Shown here piece after piece: positions 16,008 to 25,309 of a stretch of DNA of 64,000 bases. The translations under genes were made by a program, and so were the position numbers. The DNA is taken from assembly GCF_000425785.1 (NCBI RefSeq), contig NZ_AUEC01000011.1, positions 124,001 to 188,000 on the forward strand, in the 5' to 3' direction. The notes beneath the pieces are model-generated. The model ran no database searches. It was not told the origin of the DNA and was given only the letters and a program-made list of their open reading frames with translations. How positions within the stretch are numbered: position 1 is the stretch's first letter; each line of letters starts with the position of its first letter. The stretch comes from Pseudomonas taiwanensis DSM 21245. Lineage in GTDB: Bacteria > Pseudomonadota > Gammaproteobacteria > Pseudomonadales > Pseudomonadaceae.

Positions 16008-17240
16008 ATGAAGGCGTTGTCAGCCCTGTCCGGGGACGTGCGTCAATACCTGCTGGTGACCGGCAATTACTGGGCCTTCACGCTCACCGACGGCGCGTTA
16101 CGCATGCTGGTGGTCCTGCACTTCCATGCACTGGGCTATACGCCGCTGCAGATCGCGGCGTTGTTCCTGTTCTATGAAGTGTTCGGCGTGATCACCAACC
16201 TGACGGGGGGCTATCTTGGCGCACGCCTGGGGCTCAATCGCACCATGAACATCGGCCTGGGCATGCAAGTCGTGGCCTTGATGATGCTGACGGTCCCGGC
16301 GGCCGGGCTGACGGTGCCCTGGGTGATGGCTGCCCAGGCGCTGTCTGGCATCGCCAAGGACCTCAACAAGATGAGCGCCAAAAGTTCGATCAAGCTGTTG
16401 GTGCCGGACAGCCAGCAAGGCACCCTCTACCAGTGGGTGGCCATCCTCACCGGCTCGAAGAACGCGCTCAAAGGCGTGGGCTTCTTCCTCGGCGGAGCGC
16501 TGCTCGCGCTGCTTGGTTTCACCCACGCGGTGCTGTCCATGGCGGCCGTGTTGGCAGCGGTTTGGATCGGCAGTTTGCTCCTGCTGAAAAAAGACCTTGG
16601 CAAGGCCAAGGCCAAACCGAAGTTCCGCGACATGCTGTCCAAGAGCCGGGCGATCAACATCCTCTCGGCTGCACGGCTGTTCCTGTTCGGGGCCCGCGAC
16701 GTGTGGTTCGTGGTGGCGTTGCCGGTCTATCTGAGCGCCACTTTCGGCTGGGACTTCTGGATGGTCGGCGGTTTTCTGGCCGCCTGGGTCATCGGCTACG
16801 GCATCGTCCAGTCGTTCGCCCCTTACCTCACCGGCAAGAAGCAAGGCCATGTGCCCGACGGCCGAGCCGCCTTCACCTGGGCCATCGCCCTGGCCGGGCT
16901 GCCCCTGCTCATGGCACTGGGCCTCACAGCCGGTGGCTCGGCCCAGATCGTGCTACTGGGCGGGCTGATGTTGTTCGGCGTGCTGTTCGCGGTGAACTCA
17001 TCGCTGCACAGCTATTTGATCGTGAGCTATGCCAAGGAGGATGGCGTTTCCCTGGACGTGGGCTTCTACTACATGTCCAACGCCCTGGGACGGCTGATGG
17101 GCACGCTGCTTTCGGGTTGGGTATTCCAGGCCTATGGCCTGGAGGCCTGCTTGTGGGTTTCCAGCGTTTTCGTCCTGGCTGCGGCACTCATCTCGGTCGG
17201 ATTGCCAAGGCACGGCAACCGGGTACGACAGCACGACTGA
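16008..17240 (+). CDS. arsJ: ArsJ organoarsenical (1-arseno-3-phosphoglycerate) efflux MFS permease
   Basis: 410-residue, about 12-helix major-facilitator protein of the ArsJ family. Begins MKALSALSGDVRQYLLVTGN, with YWAFTLTDGALRMLVVLHFH, NLTGGYLGARLGL and KDLNKMSAKSSIKLLVPDSQ, all characteristic of ArsJ. It exports 1-arseno-3-phosphoglycerate made by the GAPDH encoded immediately upstream, giving arsenate resistance without ArsC reductase. No arsC or arsB is visible here, so the module handles As(V) only by this route. A 15-bp hairpin follows its stop. Confidence 0.93.
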   Translation: MKALSALSGDVRQYLLVTGNYWAFTLTDGALRMLVVLHFHALGYTPLQIAALFLFYEVFGVITNLTGGYLGARLGLNRTMNIGLGMQVVALMMLTVPAAGLTVPWVMAAQALSGIAKDLNKMSAKSSIKLLVPDSQQGTLYQWVAILTGSKNALKGVGFFLGGALLALLGFTHAVLSMAAVLAAVWIGSLLLLKKDLGKAKAKPKFRDMLSKSRAINILSAARLFLFGARDVWFVVALPVYLSATFGWDFWMVGGFLAAWVIGYGIVQSFAPYLTGKKQGHVPDGRAAFTWAIALAGLPLLMALGLTAGGSAQIVLLGGLMLFGVLFAVNSSLHSYLIVSYAKEDGVSLDVGFYYMSNALGRLMGTLLSGWVFQAYGLEACLWVSSVFVLAAALISVGLPRHGNRVRQHD

Positions 17241-17246
17241 GCGGCG

Positions 17247-17282
17247 CCGAACAGCGCAGGCTGTGGGGCCTGCGCTGTTCGG
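17247..17282. terminator. bidirectional-type hairpin after arsJ
   Basis: 15-bp perfect stem: 17247-17261 (CCGAACAGCGCAGGC) with 17268-17282, 6-nt loop. It lies between the convergent stops of arsJ (17240) and the DUF6691 gene (17286). There is no T-tract, so efficiency is uncertain. Confidence 0.6.
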
Positions 17283-17285
17283 GTT

Positions 17286-17708
17286 CTACCGACGGGCGCG
17301 AATCGCTTCGATGCCATTGAACACCAGCATGCCCAGCAACATGGCTGCCACGAACAGCCAGGCCTGCCAATAACCACCCGGCAACAGCACCAGCGCAGGG
17401 CCCGGGCATACGCCAGCCAGCCCCCAACCAATGCCGAACAGCAGGCTTCCGCCTACCAGGCGACGGTCGATGTCACGCCGGGTGGGCAACTGCATCGTGC
17501 CCCCCAACAGCGCCACCGACTGTCGGCGCGCCCAGGCCATCGGCACCAACGCTGCGCCAATGGCACCGACCATGACCAATGCAAGCGAAGGATCCCACTG
17601 CCCGGCCAGGTCGAGAAATCCAAGCACCTTGGCGGGATTCGCCATGCCGGACAGCAACAAGCCCAACCCGAACAGCAACCCTGCGATGAAACCAGTGATC
17701 CGCGTCAT
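17286..17708 (-). CDS. DUF6691/YeeE-YedE half protein
   Basis: 140 residues, four predicted helices: MTRITGFIAGLLFGLGLLLS with GMANPAKVLGFLD, a long middle helix, and the FGIGWGLAGVCPGPALV motif with a conserved Cys, typical of the second half of the YeeE/YedE sulfur-transport fold. Together with the gene just upstream (1-nt gap) it forms a split two-gene version, often encoded near sulfur-handling or regulatory genes. The likely substrate is thiosulfate or another sulfur species, by analogy with YeeE. Confidence 0.85.
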   Translation of the reverse strand: MTRITGFIAGLLFGLGLLLSGMANPAKVLGFLDLAGQWDPSLALVMVGAIGAALVPMAWARRQSVALLGGTMQLPTRRDIDRRLVGGSLLFGIGWGLAGVCPGPALVLLPGGYWQAWLFVAAMLLGMLVFNGIEAIRARR

Positions 17709-17709
17709 G

Positions 17710-18147
17710 TCACACGCCCGCCAGAAGATGCCGAGCGACGAACACGGTGGCGAACCCGGCCGCCATGAAGCACAGCGTCGCCACTGCCGAACGGGGTGAC
17801 AGCCGCGACAGGCCACACACCCCGTGACCGCTGGTGCAGCCGCCGCCGTAGCGAGTGCCCAGGCCGACCAGCAGCCCTGCGACCATGAGAACCCAGGGTG
17901 CACGGGTGAACTCCACGGCGGGAAGCGACACGAACACCTGCCACAGCAGCGGTGCAGCGATGATGCCCAGCAGGAACGCAGCTTTGTCGCCACGCCCCTC
18001 CCCTGACCGCTGCAACATCGAAGCCAGCAACCCACTGATACCGGCTATCCGCCCGTTGGCTGCAGCGAACAGCCCTGCGGCCAGACCAATCAGCACGCCT
18101 CCTCCGAGCGCCGACCATGGCGTGAAGGCATTCATGTCAACAAGCAT
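17710..18147 (-). CDS. YeeE/YedE family half protein
   Basis: 145-residue membrane protein: [20 protein letters not shown] and the Cys motif [20 protein letters not shown], the hallmark of YeeE/YedE sulfur transporters where Cys residues relay thiosulfate. Started at ATG 18147 because GGAG lies 7 nt upstream; 18135 is the alternative. It is the partner of the following DUF6691 gene. No TusA or rhodanese is seen next to it. Confidence 0.85.
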   Translation of the reverse strand: MLVDMNAFTPWSALGGGVLIGLAAGLFAAANGRIAGISGLLASMLQRSGEGRGDKAAFLLGIIAAPLLWQVFVSLPAVEFTRAPWVLMVAGLLVGLGTRYGGGCTSGHGVCGLSRLSPRSAVATLCFMAAGFATVFVARHLLAGV

Positions 18148-18387
18148 CGCAACGCTCCAACTCAAGAGAAAGGGGTGGGCATGCCCTTATTCTAGCCCTG
18201 GGCCAGCAGGGTTGAAATCCGAGTCTGCGGCAGCCCGCCGTGGCTTGGGGATAGGTGAATTACTGCTACGCTTTTCAGAGGCTGGCCGGTAATCCTCGTT
18301 GCTGCATTGCCAGTTCAGCACCGATGAGTTCCATTGTCGTTCGGGCCCACCCTTTGCGCATGACCTTTGCTCAACAAAGGTGCCGAC

Positions 18388-19806
18388 ATGGCTGACTTCA
18401 AGAAGCATTCGACCAAGCGGTTGTCCAAGGTGAAAGACGACATCCGTGAAGAAAAGAATTTCCATTCGCGCAAGGAGAGACTGGAGGCCGGTAAACGTCT
18501 GCGAGACGTCGTTCCGCGGGCGGCTCATGCAACGTGGAAATCCAAGCCCAGGCAGCGTGATCCCGTCGGTTTGCTCGAACTGTCCAACCGTGACCGCCAT
18601 CCGGCACTGGTGCCTGTCCGTTATGGGCGAATGCTGCGCAGCCCATTCACCTTCTTGCGTGGCTCGGCCGGCCTGATGGCACGCGACCTCGCCACGCTGC
18701 CTTGTACCGGCGTACACGTCCAAGCCTGCGGCGATTGCCACCTGCTCAACTTTGGCTTGTTCGCCACCCCCGAACGTAACCTGATCTTCGATATCAACGA
18801 CTTCGACGAGACACTTCCCGCGCCGTGGGAATGGGACATCAAACGGTTGGCAGTCAGCTTTGCCGTCGCCGCCCAAGACAATCGGCTGAACGACAAAGAG
18901 GCCGGACAATTGGCCATGGCCTGCGTGGAGGCCTACCGCAAGCGCATGCGTGAATTGTCGGATATGAGCCCGCTTGACGTCTGGTACGACCGCCTGGACG
19001 CTCAGGCCATCATCGACATGGCCCCCAACGAGAAATACCGCAAGGCGCGCGAAGCATTGATGGCCAGGGCCAGAACGCGGATCGGGGACTACCTGTATCC
19101 CCAGATCAGCGATGAAGTGGGCGGTAGGCGACGCCTGGTCGACCAGCCTCCGATCCTGTTCCATATCCAAGAAGCCGGTTTCGCCAAGCGCGTGAAGCTT
19201 GCACTTGAGGATTACCGCCGTTCATTGCTACCCGAGCGCAGAGTGCTCTACGACCGCTATCGCCTGGAGGACTTCGCAGTGAAAGCCGTGGGCATTGGCA
19301 GCGTGGGCACGTTCTGCTTCGTCGGCTTGTTCTTTTCGGCCGAAAACCATCCGCTGCTGCTGCAATTCAAGGAAGCCTGCCCGTCCGTGCTGGCGCCCTA
19401 TGCCGGCAAAAGCGAGTTTGCCAATCAAGGTCAGCGAGTGGTTACCGGCCAGCGCCTTTCGCAATCCGCCAGCGACATTTTTCTGGGCTGGACCGAAAGC
19501 ACCAAGGGCCGGCAGTTTTTCGTCCGACAGCTACGCGATATGAAGATGTCATTGCCAGTGGAAGGTGCGACCTTCGAGCAGATGAACATGTATGCGCAGG
19601 TGTGTGGCATGACGTTGGCGCGGGCGCATGCCAAGTCAGGGGACGCAGCGCTGATCAGTGGGTATCTCGGCAAGTCGGACGCCTTCGATCAAGCCCTTGG
19701 CAAGTTCGCACTGGCTTATGCCAAGCAAAATGCCATGGACTACGCGGCGCTGGTCAATGCCGAGAAAAAGGGCAGGATCAAGGCACTTCGCGAGGAAGAC
19801 GATTGA
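18388..19806 (+). CDS. DUF2252 family protein
   Basis: 472-residue cytosolic protein of DUF2252, a family with a kinase/aminoglycoside-phosphotransferase-like fold. Family motifs: RHPALVPVRYGRMLRSPFTF, CGDCHLLNFGLFATPERNLI, DINDFDETLPAPWEWDIKRL and VGIGSVGTFCFVGLF. HLxNFG and DxNDFD recall the catalytic and metal-binding loops of kinase-fold enzymes, so ATP-dependent phosphorylation is possible, but no substrate is known. ATG at 18388 has AAAGG upstream. It appears monocistronic. Confidence 0.87.
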   Translation: MADFKKHSTKRLSKVKDDIREEKNFHSRKERLEAGKRLRDVVPRAAHATWKSKPRQRDPVGLLELSNRDRHPALVPVRYGRMLRSPFTFLRGSAGLMARDLATLPCTGVHVQACGDCHLLNFGLFATPERNLIFDINDFDETLPAPWEWDIKRLAVSFAVAAQDNRLNDKEAGQLAMACVEAYRKRMRELSDMSPLDVWYDRLDAQAIIDMAPNEKYRKAREALMARARTRIGDYLYPQISDEVGGRRRLVDQPPILFHIQEAGFAKRVKLALEDYRRSLLPERRVLYDRYRLEDFAVKAVGIGSVGTFCFVGLFFSAENHPLLLQFKEACPSVLAPYAGKSEFANQGQRVVTGQRLSQSASDIFLGWTESTKGRQFFVRQLRDMKMSLPVEGATFEQMNMYAQVCGMTLARAHAKSGDAALISGYLGKSDAFDQALGKFALAYAKQNAMDYAALVNAEKKGRIKALREEDD

Positions 19807-19866
19807 GCACTGCCATGGCCTATGCCATGGGGGGTGACCTAACTGCATTCATCTGGATTCAAGAAG

Positions 19867-20976
19867 ATGCATGACCCTCGTTTTCCCCCAGCGCGTTCAA
19901 GATCGTCTGGTTTCCACGGGGCCGTTCTCGTCGCGACCATACTGATGCTGACCGCCTGTTCAACCCTCGGTCCCTCCACCATCGAGCGCGACAGAAGCGA
20001 TTACGCGACCGTCATAGCCACGACCTGGAAAGAACAGACCCTGTTGAACATCGTCAAGTTGCGTTACGCCGATGCCCCCGTCTATTTGGAGGTGTCATCG
20101 GTGATCAGTTCCACGGCCATCCAAAGTCAGGTGAACCTCAGCGCCAGTTGGTTCAGCGGTTCGCCCGCTGAGGGTAACAACCAGACCTTGGGCGCTTCAG
20201 GCCTCTACACAGATCGCCCTACCATCAGCTACACACCGTTGTCCGGCGAACGCTTCTCCCGTTACCTGCTCACGCCCCTTTCGCCAGCGGCTATATTCTC
20301 GCTCGTCCAGGCGGGCTATCCGGTCGATCGTGTGCTGCACCTGACCACGCGTGCCGCAAACGGCTTGTACAACAGGTCAACCTCCCCGTCTCGGCTGCGT
20401 GCAGCAGACCCAGAGTTCTATGCGGTGCTGGATGCGCTTCGGCGGATTCAGCGTTCGGAAAAGCTGGGCATGCGAATCAGCCAACGTGCCGGGACTGACA
20501 GTGAACTGCTGCTGATCGCCGACACCCGGTCGGAAATCGTCGAAACCGATCGCCGACTGGTGCGCCAGTCGCTGCACCTTCGACCCGACGCGGAGATACT
20601 GAAACTCACCTTCGGCTCGGTGCAGAGGGACGATACCGAGGTGGCCTTGCTGACACGTTCGATGTCGGAGATCTTCTCGGAGATCGCCGCCACCATCGAA
20701 GCCCCGCCCATCCATGTGCAAGAGGGTCGGGCAAACCCCGAACCCGCCCTTCCCAAGGTTTCCAACGAATGGGACACGCCACTGGTGCGTATCCATTCAA
20801 GCGAGCGAAAGCCAGACAATGCCTATGCCGCCGTGCACTACCGCGATCACTGGTTCTGGATAGACGATCGCGACCTGAAGTCCAAGTCCGAGTTCCTCTT
20901 CATTCTCGTGCTCTTGTCCCTCGCCGAAACTGGCGTAGCCCCGGAAACACCGGTCATCACGATCCCCGCCAACTAG
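19867..20976 (+). CDS. large putative lipoprotein
   Basis: 369 residues with an N-terminal signal ending LMLTACS (lipobox LTAC, Cys near residue 31). The mature part carries STIERDRSDYATVIATTWKE, LLNIVKLRYADAPVYLEVSS and WFWIDDRDLKSKSEFLFILV segments that recur in a widely spread, unnamed proteobacterial lipoprotein family. Probably outer-membrane-anchored. Function unknown. Its last 4 nt overlap the convergent binding-protein gene. Confidence 0.7.
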   Translation: MHDPRFPPARSRSSGFHGAVLVATILMLTACSTLGPSTIERDRSDYATVIATTWKEQTLLNIVKLRYADAPVYLEVSSVISSTAIQSQVNLSASWFSGSPAEGNNQTLGASGLYTDRPTISYTPLSGERFSRYLLTPLSPAAIFSLVQAGYPVDRVLHLTTRAANGLYNRSTSPSRLRAADPEFYAVLDALRRIQRSEKLGMRISQRAGTDSELLLIADTRSEIVETDRRLVRQSLHLRPDAEILKLTFGSVQRDDTEVALLTRSMSEIFSEIAATIEAPPIHVQEGRANPEPALPKVSNEWDTPLVRIHSSERKPDNAYAAVHYRDHWFWIDDRDLKSKSEFLFILVLLSLAETGVAPETPVITIPAN

Positions 20977-21887
20977 TCAGGCAGCGGATACAGGCTTTGC
21001 AGCAAACGATCCTGCGCGGACAGGGGACCTAGATGGCGAACGAACAGGGCCTCGCCTTGTGGGCCCGAAAGTGCCTGGCTCAAGGCGGTATCCACCAACA
21101 AACGAAAATCGTCGTCTCCTCTTGGCATCGACAACGCCACCCGGCTCATGACGAACAAGTGATCCGGAACCCACAGCTGGTCGCGCTCAGCTTGCCGGGC
21201 CTGATAGGCCAGCAGGACCACCCTGTCTCCCAGGAGCGCGTCGACCTTGCGGTCGACCACCCGCTGCACCCCTTCCGCGTACGTCGACACTTCCTGGAGC
21301 GTGGATTGCAAACCAAGCTGGCGGATCCGCTCATGGGCCCAGCGACTGCTCAAGGTGCCACGCAGGACGGCAAAGCTGTGCTTGCTCAACCCCGCGTTGA
21401 TCGTCGCGCGCCAGCGCGGGCTGGTGTCCTGCGCGCCACCGCTGAGGGGGCCGAGCAAGGTATTCGGTGCATCACGCCTGACCAGAGCCGCAAGGCCGGA
21501 AGTAAAGACCGCGATGGAAAAGTCCAAGGTGCCCCTTCTGGATAGGGTTTCCACCATCGGTGTACAGAGCAGGTCGACCTGCCCGTCACCCACGGTGCGA
21601 ACAGCCTCCGGCTCTGCCAGGGAGCGCCAGCGTACCTGCAAGCCCGCGAGCCCGGGCGACTCCCGAAGGCGTGCGACGACTGCCTGGCAAAGGTCGATGG
21701 AGTACCCCTCCGGTGCCTGTTCGCTGCCAGATGAGAAGGGAGCGAACCCCTCCACGAATCCGAGATTGAGCACCTGCCCTTGCCTTAACCTGCTCAATAC
21801 GTCCGCAGCGGCGACAGTGCTGTCTGCTACCGCGCACAACAGCAAACTGGCAAGACACCAACCGGTCGCTTTCAATGAACGCTTCAT
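20973..21887 (-). CDS. periplasmic solute-binding protein (family 3-like)
   Basis: 304 residues with signal peptide (MKRSLKATGWCLASLLLCAV). The mature domain follows the polar-amino-acid binding protein fold: LNLGFVEGFAPFSSGSEQAP, PEGYSIDLCQAVVARLRES, GDGQVDLLCTPMVETLSRRG and GDRVVLLAYQAR. There are no ABC permease or ATPase genes nearby; instead its ATG overlaps the potE stop (ATGA) and GGAGG lies upstream. It may therefore deliver or sense a polyamine or basic amino acid for PotE, or act in signalling; this pairing is unusual. Confidence 0.8.
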   Translation of the reverse strand: MKRSLKATGWCLASLLLCAVADSTVAAADVLSRLRQGQVLNLGFVEGFAPFSSGSEQAPEGYSIDLCQAVVARLRESPGLAGLQVRWRSLAEPEAVRTVGDGQVDLLCTPMVETLSRRGTLDFSIAVFTSGLAALVRRDAPNTLLGPLSGGAQDTSPRWRATINAGLSKHSFAVLRGTLSSRWAHERIRQLGLQSTLQEVSTYAEGVQRVVDRKVDALLGDRVVLLAYQARQAERDQLWVPDHLFVMSRVALSMPRGDDDFRLLVDTALSQALSGPQGEALFVRHLGPLSAQDRLLQSLYPLPD

Positions 21888-23215
21888 GGCGCACCTCCGA
21901 TCATGTCCAACGCCTTGACGAAACGCTTGGCAATGAAACCGAACAGCAGGTAGCCCAGCGCCATGATCAGAGCGGCACCGAATACGGCTTCCAGGCCCGA
22001 GGCGTACAGTGCGTAGAAGCAATAGCACACCGCGACCACCATGACCGCGCTGTTACGGCGAAAAATGGCTGCCTGAACCTGGGCCTTGTACATGATCACC
22101 AACAGCCCGGTCAGCGAGGTGATGTAGGGAATGATGTTGGTCACGGCAGCCAGGTTGACCAGTTTGCTGAACTGGGCGCTGGCATTGGGCGAGAGCGTCG
22201 ACAGGGCAATGAGGCTCTGCAGCACGGCGCAGGTCAGCATGCCTATCAATGGCACACCACGTGCCGTGGTGCGCGTGAACAGCGTTGGGAAAAGCCCCTG
22301 CCCGGCAGTCACTCTGGCGGTTTCAGCCAAGGTGAATTGCCAGCCGAGCAACGAACCCACACAGGCGATTACCGCCAAGGCCATGATGACATTGCCGACA
22401 GCGTCATTGAACATCTGCGCATAGACCAGGGCGAAGGGCGCGCTGGCGTTTGCAAGTTCCGGGTTCGGCACGATGCCCTGGATGACACTGGTCGAAAGAA
22501 TGTAGATCACCGCTGCGCCAAGGGTGCCGAGCAAGCACGCCAGAGGCACATTGCGCTTGGGGTTTTCCACCGCGTCGGAGTTCTGCGCAGCCGATTCCAT
22601 GCCCAGGAACGCCCACAAGGTCAGCGGAATACTGTTGGTAATGGCCTGGGCGACCGGCATTTGACCCGGGTTCCAGGCATCCTGGAAGGTCGCGGGGCTG
22701 AACCAGTGCCACCCGATCAGGCTTAAACCGGCAACCGGGACGATGACGCCCCACACGCTGACAGCGCCAATACGACCGGTAACTTCGGCTCCCCCCAGGT
22801 TGGACAAGGTGGTAAACCAGATCAACGTCACCGCTCCAACCAATAGCGGCCCACCACCAGTTCCAAGCCAGGGAATGAAAGGCGTGAGGTAGCCAACGGC
22901 AGAAATGGCGATGGCTACATTGCCAATCATCAGCGACAGGAAGTAAAGGTAGGAGCACAGAAAGAAAGCAGACTTGCCATGGGCTTGTTCACTGTAGGCA
23001 GACATGCCGCCCGATTGCGTGCAGTAGATGCCGCATTGGGCGAAACAGTAGGCGATAGCCATCGAGCCGATGGCCGTAATCACCCAGGACAGCAGCGAGA
23101 CGGCGCCGATCTGCGCCATGCTTGCCGGCAGCATGATGATGCCCGAACCCATCATATTCACAGTGACCAGCGTCGTCAGTCCGACCAGGCCCATTTTCTT
23201 TGCTTTATCACGCAT
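21884..23215 (-). CDS. potE: PotE-type putrescine/ornithine antiporter
   Basis: 443-residue, 12-helix APC-superfamily transporter with high similarity to E. coli PotE: VNMMGSGIIMLPASMAQIG, MAIAYCFAQCGIYCTQSGGM, ISAVGYLTPF, WAFLGMESAAQNSDAVENP and SLLGWQFTLAETARVT. It exchanges putrescine for ornithine or takes up putrescine with protons. The ATG at 23215 is used; the frame upstream to 23305 is not PotE-like. No ornithine decarboxylase (speF) is adjacent; the neighbours are a cation/H+ antiporter upstream and a binding protein downstream. Confidence 0.88.
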   Translation of the reverse strand: MRDKAKKMGLVGLTTLVTVNMMGSGIIMLPASMAQIGAVSLLSWVITAIGSMAIAYCFAQCGIYCTQSGGMSAYSEQAHGKSAFFLCSYLYFLSLMIGNVAIAISAVGYLTPFIPWLGTGGGPLLVGAVTLIWFTTLSNLGGAEVTGRIGAVSVWGVIVPVAGLSLIGWHWFSPATFQDAWNPGQMPVAQAITNSIPLTLWAFLGMESAAQNSDAVENPKRNVPLACLLGTLGAAVIYILSTSVIQGIVPNPELANASAPFALVYAQMFNDAVGNVIMALAVIACVGSLLGWQFTLAETARVTAGQGLFPTLFTRTTARGVPLIGMLTCAVLQSLIALSTLSPNASAQFSKLVNLAAVTNIIPYITSLTGLLVIMYKAQVQAAIFRRNSAVMVVAVCYCFYALYASGLEAVFGAALIMALGYLLFGFIAKRFVKALDMIGGAP

Positions 23216-23270
23216 GGCTGCCACCTCCGCGAAAGCTTGTCGAAGAACCGATCGCTCATGTGCCACGCCT

Positions 23271-24464
23271 TCACTTTCGAGCCCTGCGCCCCAACCGCCG
23301 GGCACCGGGTGCAGCGCTTATGCCATGCAATATCACGCTGAGCACGACGCAAGCGATGGTCGTGGCGATGATCGTGCTGCCCTCTTGCAGCGGCGCATCG
23401 AGTACCAGCACGGCGAAGACGATAGACGCTAGACCACGCGGTCCGAACCAGCCAATGAACAGACGGCTCTCGGCAGCCAGCTCGCTGCCGGCCAGGCTCA
23501 CCCAGACAGGCACCATGCGCACCAGCGACAGGCTCAGCAGTGCATAGAACCATACCGAGGGCGACAGGATTTGCGAGGCCTTGGGCGCTACGTAGGCACC
23601 GAACACCACCCAGGTCAGCAGCGAAAGCGCTTCACCGCAGGATTCGCCGGTCTTAAGCAGCGGCTGCGTTTCCCGATTGAACAGGTAACCGGTCAACACA
23701 CCTGCACAGAACGCTGCGATAAAGCCGCTACCGCCCATTGCCTGGGCGCTGGCGAAGCTCAGCAACGCCAGGGCGGGCATCACCAGTTGTTGCCAAGAGT
23801 CCATTTGCAGGCAGCGGCGTTGGGAAAGACGCAGCAGCCCTCCCACCACCAGCGCCAGCACTGCCCCCGTCAGTACGCCAATGCCCAACTCCTCCAGCAA
23901 GAAGTATCCCGCCAGGGCAAAGGGCATCGTCGAGCGACTTTCCATCAGCAATGCCAGCAGCAAGAGCAGAACCGGCACGCAGATGCCGTCATTCAGTCCG
24001 CTTTCGACGTTCAGGCTTTCACGCACATTGGCCGGCACCAGGGGGTTACTCACCACTGCCTTGCCAAGGGCGGCATCGGTGGGCGCCAGGATCGTCGACA
24101 ACAGGGCCATTTCCAGCCAGGGCATGCGTGGAAACATCAGCCACGCAGCAAGCCAACCGGCGACCAGGGTCAGCGGCAAGCCAATCGTCAGCAGACGCAG
24201 CGGCAGGCTACGGTGAAGGCGCAATTGAGCCAGATCAGCTTGGGCAGCATCGCTGAACAGTACGATCGCCAGGGTAAGCTCGGCCAGCAGCCGAAGATCA
24301 TGACGATCCAGGGAAAGGTTCAGCACCCCAAGCCCAGCGGGGCCTGCCACCAGCCCCGCCAGCAAGAACAACAGGGGGCCATTGATAGGTTTGGATTCGA
24401 GCGCGCCGGCCAGGTTGGCGTACAGCACCAGCAAGGCAGCCAGGACAGCCAGATTCTGATACAT
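23271..24464 (-). CDS. CPA1-type cation:proton antiporter
   Basis: 397 residues, about 12 helices. MYQNLAVLAALLVLYANLAG, then PLLFLLAGLVAGPAGLGVLN, ILAPTDAALGKAVVSNPLVP and NVESGLNDGICVPVLLLLLA, the last two carrying the acidic ion-binding residues of NhaP/CPA antiporters; GWFGPRGLASIVFAVLVL is the C-terminal signature. It exchanges Na+ or K+ for H+ across the inner membrane. First gene of a probable operon with potE (55-nt gap) and the binding protein, linking pH/ion homeostasis and polyamine exchange. Confidence 0.88.
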   Translation of the reverse strand: MYQNLAVLAALLVLYANLAGALESKPINGPLLFLLAGLVAGPAGLGVLNLSLDRHDLRLLAELTLAIVLFSDAAQADLAQLRLHRSLPLRLLTIGLPLTLVAGWLAAWLMFPRMPWLEMALLSTILAPTDAALGKAVVSNPLVPANVRESLNVESGLNDGICVPVLLLLLALLMESRSTMPFALAGYFLLEELGIGVLTGAVLALVVGGLLRLSQRRCLQMDSWQQLVMPALALLSFASAQAMGGSGFIAAFCAGVLTGYLFNRETQPLLKTGESCGEALSLLTWVVFGAYVAPKASQILSPSVWFYALLSLSLVRMVPVWVSLAGSELAAESRLFIGWFGPRGLASIVFAVLVLDAPLQEGSTIIATTIACVVLSVILHGISAAPGARRLGRRARK

Positions 24465-24660
24465 GACAACCCACCGTGATCGCCACGACTGTATGAATAC
24501 GCTACCACTGCGTTCGTGGCGCGACGATCCAAAAGGCGGCGCAAGTTATCCTAGGTCAACAGTTGAGGTAATAAACCTGCAAGACTCCTGTGCATCAGGT
24601 GGTACCTGCCCCAAGGCCCTCGCCAGCGACCGCGGGGATCATCGTGGAAATGACCTGTGC

Positions 24661-24674
24661 TTGGCTTTTATCAA
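24661..24674. promoter_or_regulatory. Anr/Fnr-like box (8/10)
   Basis: TTGGC-TTTT-ATCAA; one perfect half-site and three of five in the other. Centre is 68 nt before the phosphoribosyltransferase ATG, the spacing shared by the other boxes in this island. Confidence 0.5.
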
Positions 24675-24735
24675 GTCGAGCAGGTGGCAGCGGTATAGGT
24701 TGCCAATGACCCTTGGCCGACCACGGAAAACAATC

Positions 24736-25308
24736 ATGAACCGCCCCGCCCCCTCACGCGCTCGCCTGTATGACGAACAAGACCTCGACAGCGTGCTGCG
24801 TAGCATGGCGCAGCAGGCCCTGGCGTTCATGACTGCCCAACCCACGGTGCTGGTGGGGATTCAACGCCGAGGGGAGCCTTTGGCGCGCCGCCTGCAACTG
24901 CACTTGCACCGACTGACCGGGGCGGCGCCATTGCCACTCTACCCGATCAAGGTCAAGCGCTACGCCGACGACCTCAGCATCCTGCATGCCTATACGCAGC
25001 TTACCGAGAACCCTGAGTTGGCCAAACTGGATCTGGCCGATACCACCTTGCTGGTGGTCGATGACGTGCTGTACGAAGGGCACTCCCTGCTGCGTACCTG
25101 CGCCTACCTGGCTGAGCTTGGCGCGCGACGGGTATTCAGCGCGGTGCTCGTTGACCGTCACGTCTGTCACCAACCCGTGCATGCGCAGATCGTGGGTATA
25201 CACCTGCAGGTCGCCGAGCAGGACATCGTCGAATGTCATGTGCCACCTTTCGAGGCGGATTTCAGCGTGGAAGTGGTTCGCCACGGCCGAGCTGGCGACA
25301 CCGCCTGA
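24736..25308 (+). CDS. PyrR-like phosphoribosyltransferase-domain protein
   Basis: 190-residue type I PRTase fold. MNRPAPSRARLYDEQDLDSV, VLVGIQRRGEPLARRLQLHL and the PRPP loop LLVVDDVLYEGHSLLRTCAY closely follow PyrR (bifunctional pyrimidine regulator/uracil PRTase), including the hood region KVKRYADDL. In Pseudomonas a different PyrR precedes pyrB, so this is a paralog; nucleobase salvage under stress is a reasonable guess. An Anr-like box lies upstream and a convergent UspA gene ends 2 nt past its stop. Confidence 0.85.
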   Translation: MNRPAPSRARLYDEQDLDSVLRSMAQQALAFMTAQPTVLVGIQRRGEPLARRLQLHLHRLTGAAPLPLYPIKVKRYADDLSILHAYTQLTENPELAKLDLADTTLLVVDDVLYEGHSLLRTCAYLAELGARRVFSAVLVDRHVCHQPVHAQIVGIHLQVAEQDIVECHVPPFEADFSVEVVRHGRAGDTA

Positions 25309-25309
25309 A

